Assembly: GCA_019695235.1 (NCBI GenBank)
Contig: JAIBAI010000005.1
Coordinates: 1-64,000 of the forward strand
DNA length: 64,000 nt
Source: Bacteroidia bacterium
GTDB taxonomy: Bacteria > Bacteroidota > Bacteroidia > M30B66
Direction of reading: 5' to 3'
Shown here: piece after piece, positions 52,876-63,009 of the stretch
Layout of the letters: every line of letters begins with the position of its first letter
How positions within the stretch are numbered: the stretch's first letter is position 1
Position numbers and translations under genes: made by a program
Notes under the pieces: model-generated
Databases searched by the model: none
What the model was told of the DNA's origin: nothing
Seen by the model: the letters and a program-made list of their open reading frames with translations, nothing else

Positions 52876-55200
52876 TTATTTTTTCTTTTTACGAATCACC
52901 TTGGGTTTGGCAGCATCTGAAGCGATAATCGTCAAACAGTCTTCTAATGTTAATCCATGTGGATCCGTGCCCTTGGGTATTTTAAAATTTTCTTTTCCTT
53001 TTGCGATGTAAGGACCAAAGCGGCCATTTAAAACATGAATATCAGGGTCGCCGGGAAATCTTGCAATAACCTTCTCGGCATCGGCTTTGCGTTTGGCCAG
53101 GATGATTTCAATTGCGCGTTCCGCATCAACTGTATGCGGGTCATCGGTCTTGGGTAAACTGTAAAAGGCATTGTTATGTCTAATGTATGGCCCAAACCTA
53201 CCGGCACCAACTACCATGTCTTTTTCTTCAAATTCTCCCAGATTTCTAGGCAGCTTAAACAAGTCAAGCGCTTCTTCAAGTGAAACTGTTTCAAGACGCA
53301 TGCCGGTACGTAGATTGGCAAAACGCTTTTCAGGGTCGTCGTTTTCTCCTATTTGCGCCAAAGCCCCGTAACGGCCTATGCGTACATAAACCTGCTTACC
53401 TGATTTAGGGTCATTGCCCAGCAAACGTGCGCCTGTTGCCCTTTCGGCTTCTTCATTCGTACGTGCCACATCAGCATGGAACGGCTGATAAAACAAGTCA
53501 ATCATTTTGCTCCACTCCTGCATGCCTTCTGCAATCTCATCAAACTCCTTTTCAACCTTGGCAGTAAAATTAAAATCAAGAATCTGGCTGAAATGTTCCA
53601 TCAGGAAATCGTTTACAACTGTTCCGATATCAGTGGGGAACAATTTGTTTTTCTCCGCACCCGTAATTTCAGTTTTAACCTCTTTCTTTATTGCTGCCCC
53701 CTTGAGTACCATCTGCGTATATTTCCTGCTGACACCTTCACGGTCTTCCTTTACCACATAATTGCGCTTTTGAATGGTAGAAATGGTGGGGGCATAAGTA
53801 GAAGGACGGCCAATGCCCAGTTCTTCAAGCTTTTTTACCAAACTTGCTTCTGTGTACCTTGGCGGGCTGCTGCTGAATTTTTGAAGGGCGGTCATTTCCT
53901 CAAGTTCAAGCGGAGCGCCAGGTTGTACCGGAGGCAAGAGACCTGCTGTTCCCTCATCTTCGTCGGCCCCTTCGTCTGCGGTTTCGCTGTACACTTTCAG
54001 AAACCCATCAAATACAACCACCTCGCCCAAGGCTTCCAATGTCTTGTTGTTGCCCGAAATGCCAATGGTAATAACGGTTTTTTCTAATTCAGCGTCGGCC
54101 ATCTGTGAGGCAAGCGTGCGTTTCCAGATTAAATCATAAAGCCTTTTCTCCTGATTGTCTGAACCAGCATTGGCGTCTTCCATATAGGTTGGCCTGATGG
54201 CTTCGTGTGCCTCCTGAGCCCCCTTGGTTTTGGTTGTAAATTTGCGTAACTTGTGGTATTTGCTGCCAAACTGCTGGCTGATCTGCTGTTTGGCAGCCTC
54301 AAGAGCCGTTTCCGACAGATTCACCGAATCAGTACGCATATAGGTAATCTTACCTGCTTCGTAAAGGCGCTGTGCGATAACCATGGTCTGACTTACTGAA
54401 TACCCCAGTTTCCTTGATGCTTCCTGTTGCAGGGTAGATGTTGTAAACGGTGCAGAAGGGCTGCGCCTTGCAGGTTTCTTCTCAATGTTTGTTACAGTAA
54501 AAGCGGCACCAATACATGAATTCAGAAAGCCCTCTGCCTCTTCCTGCAATTTAAGTTTGGCGGGCAACTGAGCCTTTAACACAAACTTTTTCCCCTGATG
54601 GTCTCCATTGAGTAAGGCGGTAATCCTGAAATACGATTCAGACGTAAATTGGGTAATTTCTCTTTCACGGTCAACCAATAGCCTTACGGCAACCGACTGA
54701 ACCCTTCCGGCCGAAAGAGAGGGTTTTACTTTTTTCCATAGTACCGGCGAAAGCTCATAACCAACCAGTCTGTCAAGAATCCGCCGGGCTTGTTGGGCGT
54801 TTACAAGGTTAATGTCTATCTGACGGGGTGATTCAATTGCCTTCAAAATAGCAGGCTTTGTGATCTCATGAAACACAATTCGCCGGGTTTTGGCATCATC
54901 CAATTTAAGCGTTTCTGCAAGATGCCACGAGATAGCTTCCCCTTCACGGTCCTCATCCGACGCTAACCATACTACCTCTGCCTGCTTGGCTAATTTGGTC
55001 AGTTCTGCAATTACCTGTTTCTTATCAGGTGATACTTCATAACGAGGTGAGTAACCATTGGCTACATCTATACTCAAATCTGATTTCCCCAGGTCACGGA
55101 TGTGCCCGAAGCATGATTTCACCAGAAAATCCTTGCCTAAAAAACCTTCAATGGTTTTGGCTTTGGCAGGCGACTCAACAATAACAAGGTTTTTGGCCAT
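52876..55200 (-). CDS. topA: DNA topoisomerase I
   Basis: 774 residues from the ATG at 55200 (MAKNLVIVESPAKAKTIEGF); an in-frame ATG at 55281 adds 27 unrelated residues. The Toprim domain (1-130) has E9 and DEDREGEAISWHLAE. The active-site Tyr287 is in ITYMRTDSVNLS. LSAGRVQSVAVRLLVDRE is the type IA signature. The C-terminus has topoisomerase C-terminal repeats (GRYGALAQIGE, GRFGPYIRHNN, GRFGPYIAKGKEN) in place of Cys-type zinc fingers, and a Lys-rich tail. It relaxes negative supercoils. Confidence 0.96.
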   Translation of the reverse strand: MAKNLVIVESPAKAKTIEGFLGKDFLVKSCFGHIRDLGKSDLSIDVANGYSPRYEVSPDKKQVIAELTKLAKQAEVVWLASDEDREGEAISWHLAETLKLDDAKTRRIVFHEITKPAILKAIESPRQIDINLVNAQQARRILDRLVGYELSPVLWKKVKPSLSAGRVQSVAVRLLVDREREITQFTSESYFRITALLNGDHQGKKFVLKAQLPAKLKLQEEAEGFLNSCIGAAFTVTNIEKKPARRSPSAPFTTSTLQQEASRKLGYSVSQTMVIAQRLYEAGKITYMRTDSVNLSETALEAAKQQISQQFGSKYHKLRKFTTKTKGAQEAHEAIRPTYMEDANAGSDNQEKRLYDLIWKRTLASQMADAELEKTVITIGISGNNKTLEALGEVVVFDGFLKVYSETADEGADEDEGTAGLLPPVQPGAPLELEEMTALQKFSSSPPRYTEASLVKKLEELGIGRPSTYAPTISTIQKRNYVVKEDREGVSRKYTQMVLKGAAIKKEVKTEITGAEKNKLFPTDIGTVVNDFLMEHFSQILDFNFTAKVEKEFDEIAEGMQEWSKMIDLFYQPFHADVARTNEEAERATGARLLGNDPKSGKQVYVRIGRYGALAQIGENDDPEKRFANLRTGMRLETVSLEEALDLFKLPRNLGEFEEKDMVVGAGRFGPYIRHNNAFYSLPKTDDPHTVDAERAIEIILAKRKADAEKVIARFPGDPDIHVLNGRFGPYIAKGKENFKIPKGTDPHGLTLEDCLTIIASDAAKPKVIRKKKK

Positions 55201-55286
55201 TCTGTATAAGGGGTTTGAATGGGATAAAGCGGGCAAAGAAAAGCAAAGAATACAGGTTTTTCCAAATTTTATTTCAGCCAAAGGGG

Positions 55287-55299
55287 TGACAATTTGTCA
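55287..55299. promoter_or_regulatory. 13-bp palindrome TGACAATTTGTCA upstream of miaB
   Basis: A perfect palindrome around the central T lies 45 bp before the miaB ATG and 86 bp from the divergent topA start. An 11/13 variant (TGTCAATTTGGCA) lies at 59684-59696 upstream of groES. It may be an activator or repressor site; see findings. Confidence 0.5.
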
Positions 55300-55344
55300 T
55301 ACATAGCCTGTTTTTCACTAAATTGCAGCCCTTTTTGAAATAAT

Positions 55345-56784
55345 ATGAACAAGGTTACAGACGAGAACAGGCAGGGTGAAGCTATAATGACAGCACCAGT
55401 TGAAGGTACCTCAAAGAAATTGTATCTTGAAAGTTATGGTTGTCAGATGAATTTTGCTGACAGCGAGATAGTTGCCTCAATTTTACGTGAAGAAGGCTTT
55501 TCAACAACCCAAAACTTTGAAGAAGCAGACCTTATTTTTGTAAATACCTGTGCTGTACGTGATAATGCGGAGCAAAGGGTTAGAAACCGGTTAAATGAAT
55601 ACAACAGGGTAAAACGGAAAAATCCGGCATTACTTATTGGCGTATTGGGCTGTATGGCCGAGCGACTCAAAGGTAAACTGCTCGAAGAAGAAAAACTGGT
55701 AGATATGGTAGTGGGGCCGGATGCTTATCGCGACCTTCCAAACCTTATCAAAGTAGCTGAGGGCGGTCACAAAGCCATTAATGTGATTCTATCGAAAGAA
55801 GAAACATACGCCGATATTACCCCTGTCAGGCTTGATACAAACGGAATTTCAGCATTTATCTCCATCACCAGAGGTTGTGATAACATGTGTTCTTTTTGTG
55901 TGGTGCCATTTACCCGTGGAAGAGAACGAAGCCGGGAACCTCAGACAATTATTAACGAAGCAAAAGACCTCTTTGCCAGGGGTTATCGCGAAGTTACCCT
56001 GATAGGTCAAAACGTTGATTCGTACCTATGGGCCGGAGGAGGATTGAAAAAGGATACATATACATCTGACGAATTGAAGGAGGTGACCCGCTTTGATCAG
56101 TTGCTTGAAATGGTGGCCATGACCCTTCCACAAATGCGTGTGCGGTTTTCAACTTCGCATCCGAAAGACATGACCGACGAAGTGCTAAAGGTGATGGCAC
56201 GTCACAAAAACATCTGTAAGTATATACACTTGCCGGTTCAGTCGGGCAACAGCCGGATTCTTGAAAAAATGAACCGAGGCTATACCCGTGAATGGTACCT
56301 CGACAGGATAGCTGCTATCAGAAAATATATGCCTGATTGTGGTATCTCTGCCGATATTATTAGCGGCTTTTGCAGTGAAACAGAAGACGAACACAAAGAT
56401 ACACTCAGCCTGATGGAAGCTGTGGGTTACGACTTTGCATATATGTTTAGTTATTCTGTACGTCCTAAAACTTATGCAGAGCGCAATTATCCGGATGATG
56501 TTCCGGCAGAAGTTAAAAACAGAAGGCTTCAGGAAATAATTGCACTGCAAGGACGTCTGTCGCATGAGAGCAATTTAAAGGATGTAGGCAAAGTATTTGA
56601 AGTGCTGGTAGAGGGCACATCCAAGCGCTCTGATGCTCATTTTTCGGGTAGAACCAGCCAGAATAAAGTAATGGTGTTTCCTAAAGGGAATTTTAAACCA
56701 GGCGACTATGTACAGGTGAAAGTGAGTTCGTGCACTGCAGCCACCTTAATTGGTCAAGCTGTTGAACAAGAAGCTTTTGCCTGA
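55345..56784 (+). CDS. miaB: tRNA-2-methylthio-N6-dimethylallyladenosine synthase
   Basis: 479 residues. The MTTase N-terminal cluster uses Cys33, Cys69 and Cys103. Radical SAM CxxxCxxC is at Cys178, Cys182 and Cys185 ([14 protein letters not shown]). A C-terminal TRAM-like domain carries [11 protein letters not shown], ... KVMVFPKG and [18 protein letters not shown]. It thiomethylates i6A37 of tRNAs. The N-terminal 20 residues ([10 protein letters not shown]...) are not conserved, so a downstream ATG (M15) is possible. It is 3 bp upstream of the sigma-54 activator gene. Confidence 0.95.
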   Translation: MNKVTDENRQGEAIMTAPVEGTSKKLYLESYGCQMNFADSEIVASILREEGFSTTQNFEEADLIFVNTCAVRDNAEQRVRNRLNEYNRVKRKNPALLIGVLGCMAERLKGKLLEEEKLVDMVVGPDAYRDLPNLIKVAEGGHKAINVILSKEETYADITPVRLDTNGISAFISITRGCDNMCSFCVVPFTRGRERSREPQTIINEAKDLFARGYREVTLIGQNVDSYLWAGGGLKKDTYTSDELKEVTRFDQLLEMVAMTLPQMRVRFSTSHPKDMTDEVLKVMARHKNICKYIHLPVQSGNSRILEKMNRGYTREWYLDRIAAIRKYMPDCGISADIISGFCSETEDEHKDTLSLMEAVGYDFAYMFSYSVRPKTYAERNYPDDVPAEVKNRRLQEIIALQGRLSHESNLKDVGKVFEVLVEGTSKRSDAHFSGRTSQNKVMVFPKGNFKPGDYVQVKVSSCTAATLIGQAVEQEAFA

Positions 56785-56787
56785 GGT

Positions 56788-58032
56788 ATGAATATACAGG
56801 ATATAAAAAACAGGTTTGGGATTATCGGCAATTCACCGATGCTCGACCGTGCACTTGACACTGCCTGGCGCGTTGCGGCAACCGACCTTTCGGTGCTGAT
56901 AACCGGAGAAAGTGGTACAGGTAAAGAGGTGTTTTCAAAGGTCATACACCATTATTCATCTAGAAAACACGGAAGCTTTATTGCTGTAAACTGTGGAGCA
57001 ATTCCCGAAGGAACCATTGATTCAGAGCTATTTGGGCACGAAAAAGGCTCATTTACAGGTGCAAACGAGGCAAGAAAAGGCTATTTTGAAGTGGCGGGCG
57101 GAGGAACAATTTTTCTTGATGAGGTGGCAGAATTACCATTGCAAACCCAGGTGCGTCTGTTACGTGTACTCGAAACAGGAGAGTTTATCAAAGTAGGCTC
57201 CTCAAAAGTTCAGAAAACTGACGTGCGCATTGTGGCGGCTACCAACGTAAACATACCCGAAGCCATTGAGAAAGGAAAATTTAGAGAAGACCTATACTAC
57301 CGCCTCAATACAGTGCCCGTGCATATTCCCTCCTTGCGCGACCGGGGAGATGATATTCAGCTTCTCTTCCGGAAGTTTGCAGCTGATTTTGCAGAACGCT
57401 ATAAAATGCCAAGTGTGAAACTGGCACCTGATGCACAGCAATTACTGCTTTCATACCGCTGGCCAGGTAACGTTCGTCAGCTGAAAAACGTAACCGAGCA
57501 AATTTCAATCATAGAAAACGAAAGACTCATCGGAGCGGCGATTCTTGCTAACTACCTGCCCGGTCAAAACGGAAGCATGCTGCCCAGCCTGGTTAAACAA
57601 GAGTCTCCGGCAGATTTCTCAGAAAGAGAACTGCTCTACAAGGTCTTGTTTGATATGCGAAAAGATATGGTGGAGCTGAAAAAGCTAATGATTGAGCTGC
57701 TGCAACATCCGGGAGGTGAAATTAGTTTTTCTGACCAAAGCCATCAAACTATCAACCGCCTCTACAGCGAAGTAGCTCAGCCAGGGTATTATCAACCGGT
57801 ACAGGTTACCTCTGAAACACCAATTCAGCCCTACAACACCCAGGTGCAGCCGGTGATAACTGAACACGAAGAAGTGGCAGAAGAAAGCCTCTCCTTAGAT
57901 GAAAGAGAAAAAGAGCTGATTATCAAGGCGCTGGAAAAATGCCGTGGTCGCCGTAAAAATGCAGCCAAAGAATTGGGTATTTCTGAAAGAACACTTTACC
58001 GGAAAATCAAAGAATACGGCATTGATTTATAG
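56788..58032 (+). CDS. Sigma-54-dependent activator (NtrC-type AAA+ and Fis HTH, no receiver)
   Basis: 414 residues. The AAA+ domain starts almost at the N-terminus: Walker A GESGTGKE (40-47), the sigma-54-binding loop GSFTGA (87-92, usual GAFTGA with Ala to Ser), GGGTIFLDEVAELP (Walker B) and RWPGNVRQLKN. A spacer (about 265-365) precedes a Fis-type HTH (NAAKELGISERTLYRKIKEYG). There is no receiver or PAS domain, so activity must be controlled otherwise. It is translationally adjacent to miaB (3 bp) and lptE (3 bp). Candidate target sites are near groES and in front of miaB. Confidence 0.92.
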   Translation: MNIQDIKNRFGIIGNSPMLDRALDTAWRVAATDLSVLITGESGTGKEVFSKVIHHYSSRKHGSFIAVNCGAIPEGTIDSELFGHEKGSFTGANEARKGYFEVAGGGTIFLDEVAELPLQTQVRLLRVLETGEFIKVGSSKVQKTDVRIVAATNVNIPEAIEKGKFREDLYYRLNTVPVHIPSLRDRGDDIQLLFRKFAADFAERYKMPSVKLAPDAQQLLLSYRWPGNVRQLKNVTEQISIIENERLIGAAILANYLPGQNGSMLPSLVKQESPADFSERELLYKVLFDMRKDMVELKKLMIELLQHPGGEISFSDQSHQTINRLYSEVAQPGYYQPVQVTSETPIQPYNTQVQPVITEHEEVAEESLSLDEREKELIIKALEKCRGRRKNAAKELGISERTLYRKIKEYGIDL

Positions 58033-58035
58033 CAA

Positions 58036-58530
58036 ATGTGCAAACTGAAAGTTTTTTTGTTGCTGATCGGATTAGTCTTTTTAGGCGCCTGCAGGGTTTC
58101 GCTTAGTGGAGCACAAGTGGGGGAGGCCCAAACGCTCTCGGTGGCGATGTTTGCAAACAACGCATCTCTTGTGCAGCCTACCCTTAGCCAGGCATTGACA
58201 GAAGATATTCGTAATTATTTTCAAACCCAGAGTCCGCTCCGGCTGGTGTCAACAAATGGCGATATGCACCTGGAGGGAGCTATCAAAGATTATCGCGTTA
58301 CACCTGTGGCGGTAAGCAATACGGGCGCATCTTCGAACCGACTTACCATTACGGTATTTGTGAGGTTCAGCAATAAGAAAGACCCCACAAAAGATTTCGA
58401 AACAGAGTTTTCGCGCTTCGCCGACTTCTCTGCCACACAAAACCTGGTGAGTGTTGAACAGGATTTAATCAGCCAGATTAACCAGCAGTTGGCGCAGGAT
58501 ATTTTTAACAAAGCGGTAATTAACTGGTAA
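58036..58530 (+). CDS. LptE-like lipoprotein for LPS assembly
   Basis: 164 residues with a lipoprotein signal and lipobox LGAC (Cys19). The mature part matches LptE of Bacteroidota: VSLSGAQVGEAQTLSVAMFANNASLVQPTLSQALTEDI, an amphipathic region, DYRVTPVAVSNTGASSNRLTITVFVRF, and EQDLISQINQQLAQDIFNKAV. LptE plugs the LptD translocon at the outer membrane. It overlaps the next gene as TAATG. Confidence 0.8.
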   Translation: MCKLKVFLLLIGLVFLGACRVSLSGAQVGEAQTLSVAMFANNASLVQPTLSQALTEDIRNYFQTQSPLRLVSTNGDMHLEGAIKDYRVTPVAVSNTGASSNRLTITVFVRFSNKKDPTKDFETEFSRFADFSATQNLVSVEQDLISQINQQLAQDIFNKAVINW

Positions 58531-59402
58531 TGAATCGCGACCTAATTGCCGGATATATTCAACAGCCTCTTAAGGTACAGGCCGGTGCCGCCCTTGATTT
58601 AGCAGGGCTGGTAAAGCGCTACCCTTATTTTCAGGGGGCCTATATGCTCCTAGCCCGGGCCTATAAAACAGGAAACGACACCCGTTTCGAGGAAGCACTT
58701 AAAGATGCCGCAGTAAATTGTGCCGACAGGGTACGTTTGTATGAAATTGTTCATCAGAACGAAACGGTTCAAACATTGGAAACGCCTATTGCCCCACTTG
58801 TGGAGGCAAATGTAACGCCACTTCCGGTAGAACCAGAAAAGCCTGAAATTACCGTTCAGGTGGTACAAACGCTTGAAGTGCCGCATGTTGATGAACAAAA
58901 AACATCTCTTGTTGATGAATTAGTCACTGAAATACCGGCCGACCATGAGGAGCACCTGCTTGAGGAAATCTTAGTGTATCCGCTTATTGAAAGAACAACT
59001 GAATCTGTTGAGTCAACAACAACAAACAATCAGGCAAGTGAAGAAGCTCATTCGTTTTTTGAGTGGCTGAATTTGCTTGCAGTTAATCAGCCTGAAACAC
59101 AGGCAAGGCCTGCTACACCAATAATTGACCAGCCTGAGAAAAGCAGGGCAGAGCTGATTGACCAGTTTATCATTGCCGACCCTAAAATAAGTCGGCCGGT
59201 GAAGACAGAATTTTTTTCACCCATCGCAATGGCAAGAAAAAGCATGGAGGATGACGATGAGATTGTATCCGAAACGCTTGCCCGTATATACGCAGAACAG
59301 GGAGAAAAAGCCAGAGCAATACGTATTTACGAAAAATTATCCTTGCAGAATCCAGCAAAAAGCCGTTATTTTGCCGCCCTTATTGAAAATCTCGAAAACT
59401 AG
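58530..59402 (+). CDS. Hypothetical protein with C-terminal TPR-like segment
   Basis: 290 residues. It has a short N-terminal helical region ([28 protein letters not shown], resembling a TPR helix pair), a low-complexity Pro/Glu/Val-rich middle (about 85-200), and a C-terminal TPR-like pair ([38 protein letters not shown]). There is no signal peptide. It is co-translated with lptE and 8 bp before secG, so it may link envelope assembly steps; the function is unknown. Confidence 0.75.
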   Translation: MNRDLIAGYIQQPLKVQAGAALDLAGLVKRYPYFQGAYMLLARAYKTGNDTRFEEALKDAAVNCADRVRLYEIVHQNETVQTLETPIAPLVEANVTPLPVEPEKPEITVQVVQTLEVPHVDEQKTSLVDELVTEIPADHEEHLLEEILVYPLIERTTESVESTTTNNQASEEAHSFFEWLNLLAVNQPETQARPATPIIDQPEKSRAELIDQFIIADPKISRPVKTEFFSPIAMARKSMEDDDEIVSETLARIYAEQGEKARAIRIYEKLSLQNPAKSRYFAALIENLEN

Positions 59403-59410
59403 ACGTAACC

Positions 59411-59680
59411 ATGTCAGGTATCATTTCAGCACTCATTTTAATTTGTTCGTTACTGCTTGTATTAATAGTGCTTGTTCAGAACTCCAAAGGAGGCGGGCTT
59501 TCTTCAGCTTTTGCTGCCAGCAACCAGGTAATGGGTGTGCGGAAGACTTCTGATTTTCTGGAGAAAGCAACCTGGACCCTTGCTGGTGTATTGGTAGTTT
59601 TATGTCTGGCTGCTTCAGCCGTTGACCGTAAACCTACACAGCACCGTAACACACCTGAGGCAAGCGAGCAAGCCCCCTAA
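59411..59680 (+). CDS. secG: Preprotein translocase subunit SecG
   Basis: 89 residues with two transmembrane helices ([20 protein letters not shown] and [19 protein letters not shown]). The characteristic central loop is [32 protein letters not shown]. It is an accessory subunit of the SecYEG channel at the inner membrane. It closes the miaB-activator-lptE run, 124 bp before groES. Confidence 0.93.
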   Translation: MSGIISALILICSLLLVLIVLVQNSKGGGLSSAFAASNQVMGVRKTSDFLEKATWTLAGVLVVLCLAASAVDRKPTQHRNTPEASEQAP

Positions 59681-59683
59681 ACT

Positions 59684-59696
59684 TGTCAATTTGGCA
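59684..59696. promoter_or_regulatory. TGTCAATTTGGCA motif upstream of groES
   Basis: It shares 11 of 13 bases with the palindrome at 55287-55299. A half-site TGTCAAT occurs again at 59736-59742. Both lie 10-65 bp upstream of the candidate sigma-54 promoter, where activator sites are expected. Confidence 0.4.
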
Positions 59697-59750
59697 GCCT
59701 TTTGGGTGGCATAACGACAACTTAACAGCAAATACTGTCAATTATTGTTT

Positions 59751-59765
59751 TGGCACGTACTTCGC
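59751..59765 (+). promoter_or_regulatory. Candidate sigma-54 (-24/-12) promoter of groESL
   Basis: TGGCACGTACTTCGC has the -24 GG (59752-59753) and -12 GC (59764-59765) separated by exactly 10 bases, as sigma-54 requires, and the -24 half TGGCACG is a full match to consensus. The -12 half is TCGC where consensus has TTGC. Transcription would start about 59777, giving a leader of about 28 nt to the groES ATG. No TAnnTTTG element and no CIRCE element is seen here. Confidence 0.55.
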
Positions 59766-59804
59766 TAGGCGAGGCAATATTGTTTCACATTTTAAATTTC
59801 AACC

Positions 59805-60083
59805 ATGTCTGAATTATCTATCCAACCATTGCAGGATCGCGTGCTTGTAGAGGCAGCTGCTGCAGAAGAGAAAACCGCGAGCGGAATCATTATCCCCGAT
59901 ACTGCGAAAGAGAAACCCCAGAGAGGGCGTGTTGTTGCAGTAGGCAACGGAAAAAAAGATGAGCCTCTGACAGTGAAAGTCGGAGACGCTGTTTTATATG
60001 GCAAATATGCCGGCACCGAAATCAATGTTCAGGGCAAAGAATACCTGATCATGCGTGAGTCAGACATTTTTGCAATCATTTAA
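59805..60083 (+). CDS. groES: Co-chaperonin GroES
   Basis: 92 residues. Family features: [42 protein letters not shown], where the mobile loop is [13 protein letters not shown], and a closing [11 protein letters not shown]. It caps GroEL during protein folding. The next gene starts 27 bp later, forming groESL. Confidence 0.96.
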   Translation: MSELSIQPLQDRVLVEAAAAEEKTASGIIIPDTAKEKPQRGRVVAVGNGKKDEPLTVKVGDAVLYGKYAGTEINVQGKEYLIMRESDIFAII

Positions 60084-61745
<1,662 letters not shown>

Positions 61746-61767
61746 TCTTCAGCTTAATTTTAATATA

Positions 61768-61803
61768 AAGTCTCTGGTTCTTACAACCAGGGACTTTTTT
61801 TTT
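61768..61803 (+). terminator. Intrinsic terminator of groESL
   Basis: CTGGTT (61774-61779) pairs with AACCAG (61785-61790), extended by AAGTC/GACTT with one T-G pair, followed by a run of nine T. Confidence 0.85.
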
Positions 61804-61842
61804 GAATTTTACACTCAATACTTCCTACTTTGTGCGGGCAAA

Positions 61843-62622
61843 ATGCTGATGCCGAACAAGGTACTGATGATTTGGGCGCTGGTGTCGGGTATTGTAAACC
61901 CGATACGAGGCCAGACAGTGCATCTGGGCCTGAATTATTCACTCAATGCAAGCTACCTATTTCATAAATCAGTTTCATTTACCCCTGATGACACTTCTTA
62001 TGCCTATACCGGTGGCCGGGGCGGAGGTTTTACAGGTACTTTTTACTTCGATGATGGGGGCATGTATCATCACCGTATTTATGGTATCCGGATAGAAACC
62101 AACTTCCTGATGCACGGGCAGGTGCTGAAAGTGTATCCGGGTAAGGGCCCCGCTGATATTGACTCTTTCTTCTCTTACAAAACAAGCCTCAGGTATACCG
62201 ATGTGCCCCTGCTGTTTGTTTTTTGCCCTTCGCACCATCAGGGTTTTTTACTCGAGCTTGGCCCCCAGATCTCACTGTTTAGAGGTGGGAGTGTACATCC
62301 GGGTGAAATCAGGCTCAAAGACATGTCAAAGGTGAGTATTCCTATGTTTCAGCCAAATGCCTATCGAAAGACTACTTATTCGGTTATTCTGGGCCTGGGA
62401 TTATTCTATAACGTTTCTGAAAAACTGGCATTTTCGGCAAGTCTTCGTTCGGGAATTGGCATATCAGATGCCCGGGTCAGGCTACAGGGAGAAATGCAGT
62501 ACAGCCCGACTCGTCGGTTCTGGTGGGGGCTCAACGTGCAGGGCGTCTATAAGTTCAATAAGTATTACGCCAAACGCAACAAAGGTGCTGAGTTCTACCT
62601 TCGCAAAATGCGCAAAGACTAA
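61843..62622 (+). CDS. Predicted outer-membrane beta-barrel protein
   Basis: 259 residues. The signal-like N-terminus (VLMIWALVSGIVNPIRGQ) is followed by a strand-rich sequence with Gly-Gly turns and aromatic-ended strands: YGIRIETNFLMHGQV, LRYTDVPLLFVFCPSHHQGFLLELGPQISLF, YSVILGLGLFYNVSEKLAFSASLRSGIGISDA. The DVPLLF phrase is typical of the PorT/OMP beta-barrel family. The function is unknown. Two possible ATGs (61843, 61849) lie close together; the first is used here. Confidence 0.7.
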   Translation: MLMPNKVLMIWALVSGIVNPIRGQTVHLGLNYSLNASYLFHKSVSFTPDDTSYAYTGGRGGGFTGTFYFDDGGMYHHRIYGIRIETNFLMHGQVLKVYPGKGPADIDSFFSYKTSLRYTDVPLLFVFCPSHHQGFLLELGPQISLFRGGSVHPGEIRLKDMSKVSIPMFQPNAYRKTTYSVILGLGLFYNVSEKLAFSASLRSGIGISDARVRLQGEMQYSPTRRFWWGLNVQGVYKFNKYYAKRNKGAEFYLRKMRKD

Positions 62623-62634
62623 ATGTTCAGTCAA

Positions 62635-63009
62635 CTAAACTTTCTCTGAATTTGCGCCCCCTTCAAAAGGAACAAAAAAGTGAAGATACAGTGATCGTGA
62701 CCATCTAAAAAGTAAGGGGGCTAATGCTGCCAGCGTTCCGATAATAAGCATAAAAAAGGCAAAAGGACTCAGGTCGAGCCAAACCTTAAAAACAATGTAC
62801 ATCGCTACGCTCCAGGCTACCGTAAGCGCATAGCTTACATACATTGCACCCTGGTAGAAACCAGGCTCTAATTCAAAACGTTGACTGCATTTTTGACAGC
62901 GTTCATGCATCTTGTCCCAGGTGCGTATATTGTATGGGTTGGGGTCTGTAAAAAGCGGTGCTTCACCACAACGCGGGCAGGTACAACGAACAATATTGTT
63001 GATTTTCAT
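62635..63009 (-). CDS. DUF983-family zinc-ribbon membrane protein
   Basis: 124 residues. CPRCGEAPLFTD and ERCQKCSQRFELEPGFYQGAMYVSYAL are the DUF983 signature, four Cys forming a Zn ribbon, followed by two transmembrane helices (SVAMYIVFKVWLDLSPFAFFML and GTLAALAPLLFRW). The function is unknown. Its ATG overlaps the nadE stop as ATGA, so it is translationally coupled to nadE. Confidence 0.85.
   Translation of the reverse strand: MKINNIVRCTCPRCGEAPLFTDPNPYNIRTWDKMHERCQKCSQRFELEPGFYQGAMYVSYALTVAWSVAMYIVFKVWLDLSPFAFFMLIIGTLAALAPLLFRWSRSLYLHFFVPFEGGANSEKV

Noticed and set aside
53476-54087. 203-codon plus-strand frame opposite topA
   Set aside because: It is the antisense shadow of a well-supported topA; no family motif or promoter is visible. 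The same applies to plus-strand frames opposite the DUF4175 gene.
55311-55327. Sigma-54 promoter directly upstream of miaB
   Set aside because: A CAC and TTGCA are present but the spacing is one base short and the -24 GG is missing.
59700-59804. HrcA CIRCE element upstream of groES
   Set aside because: No TTAGCACTC-N9-GAGTGCTAA pattern or close variant is present; the TGGCACG there fits sigma-54 spacing better.
61768-61803. Hairpin as a regulatory RNA after groL
   Set aside because: Stem followed immediately by nine T is an ordinary intrinsic terminator.
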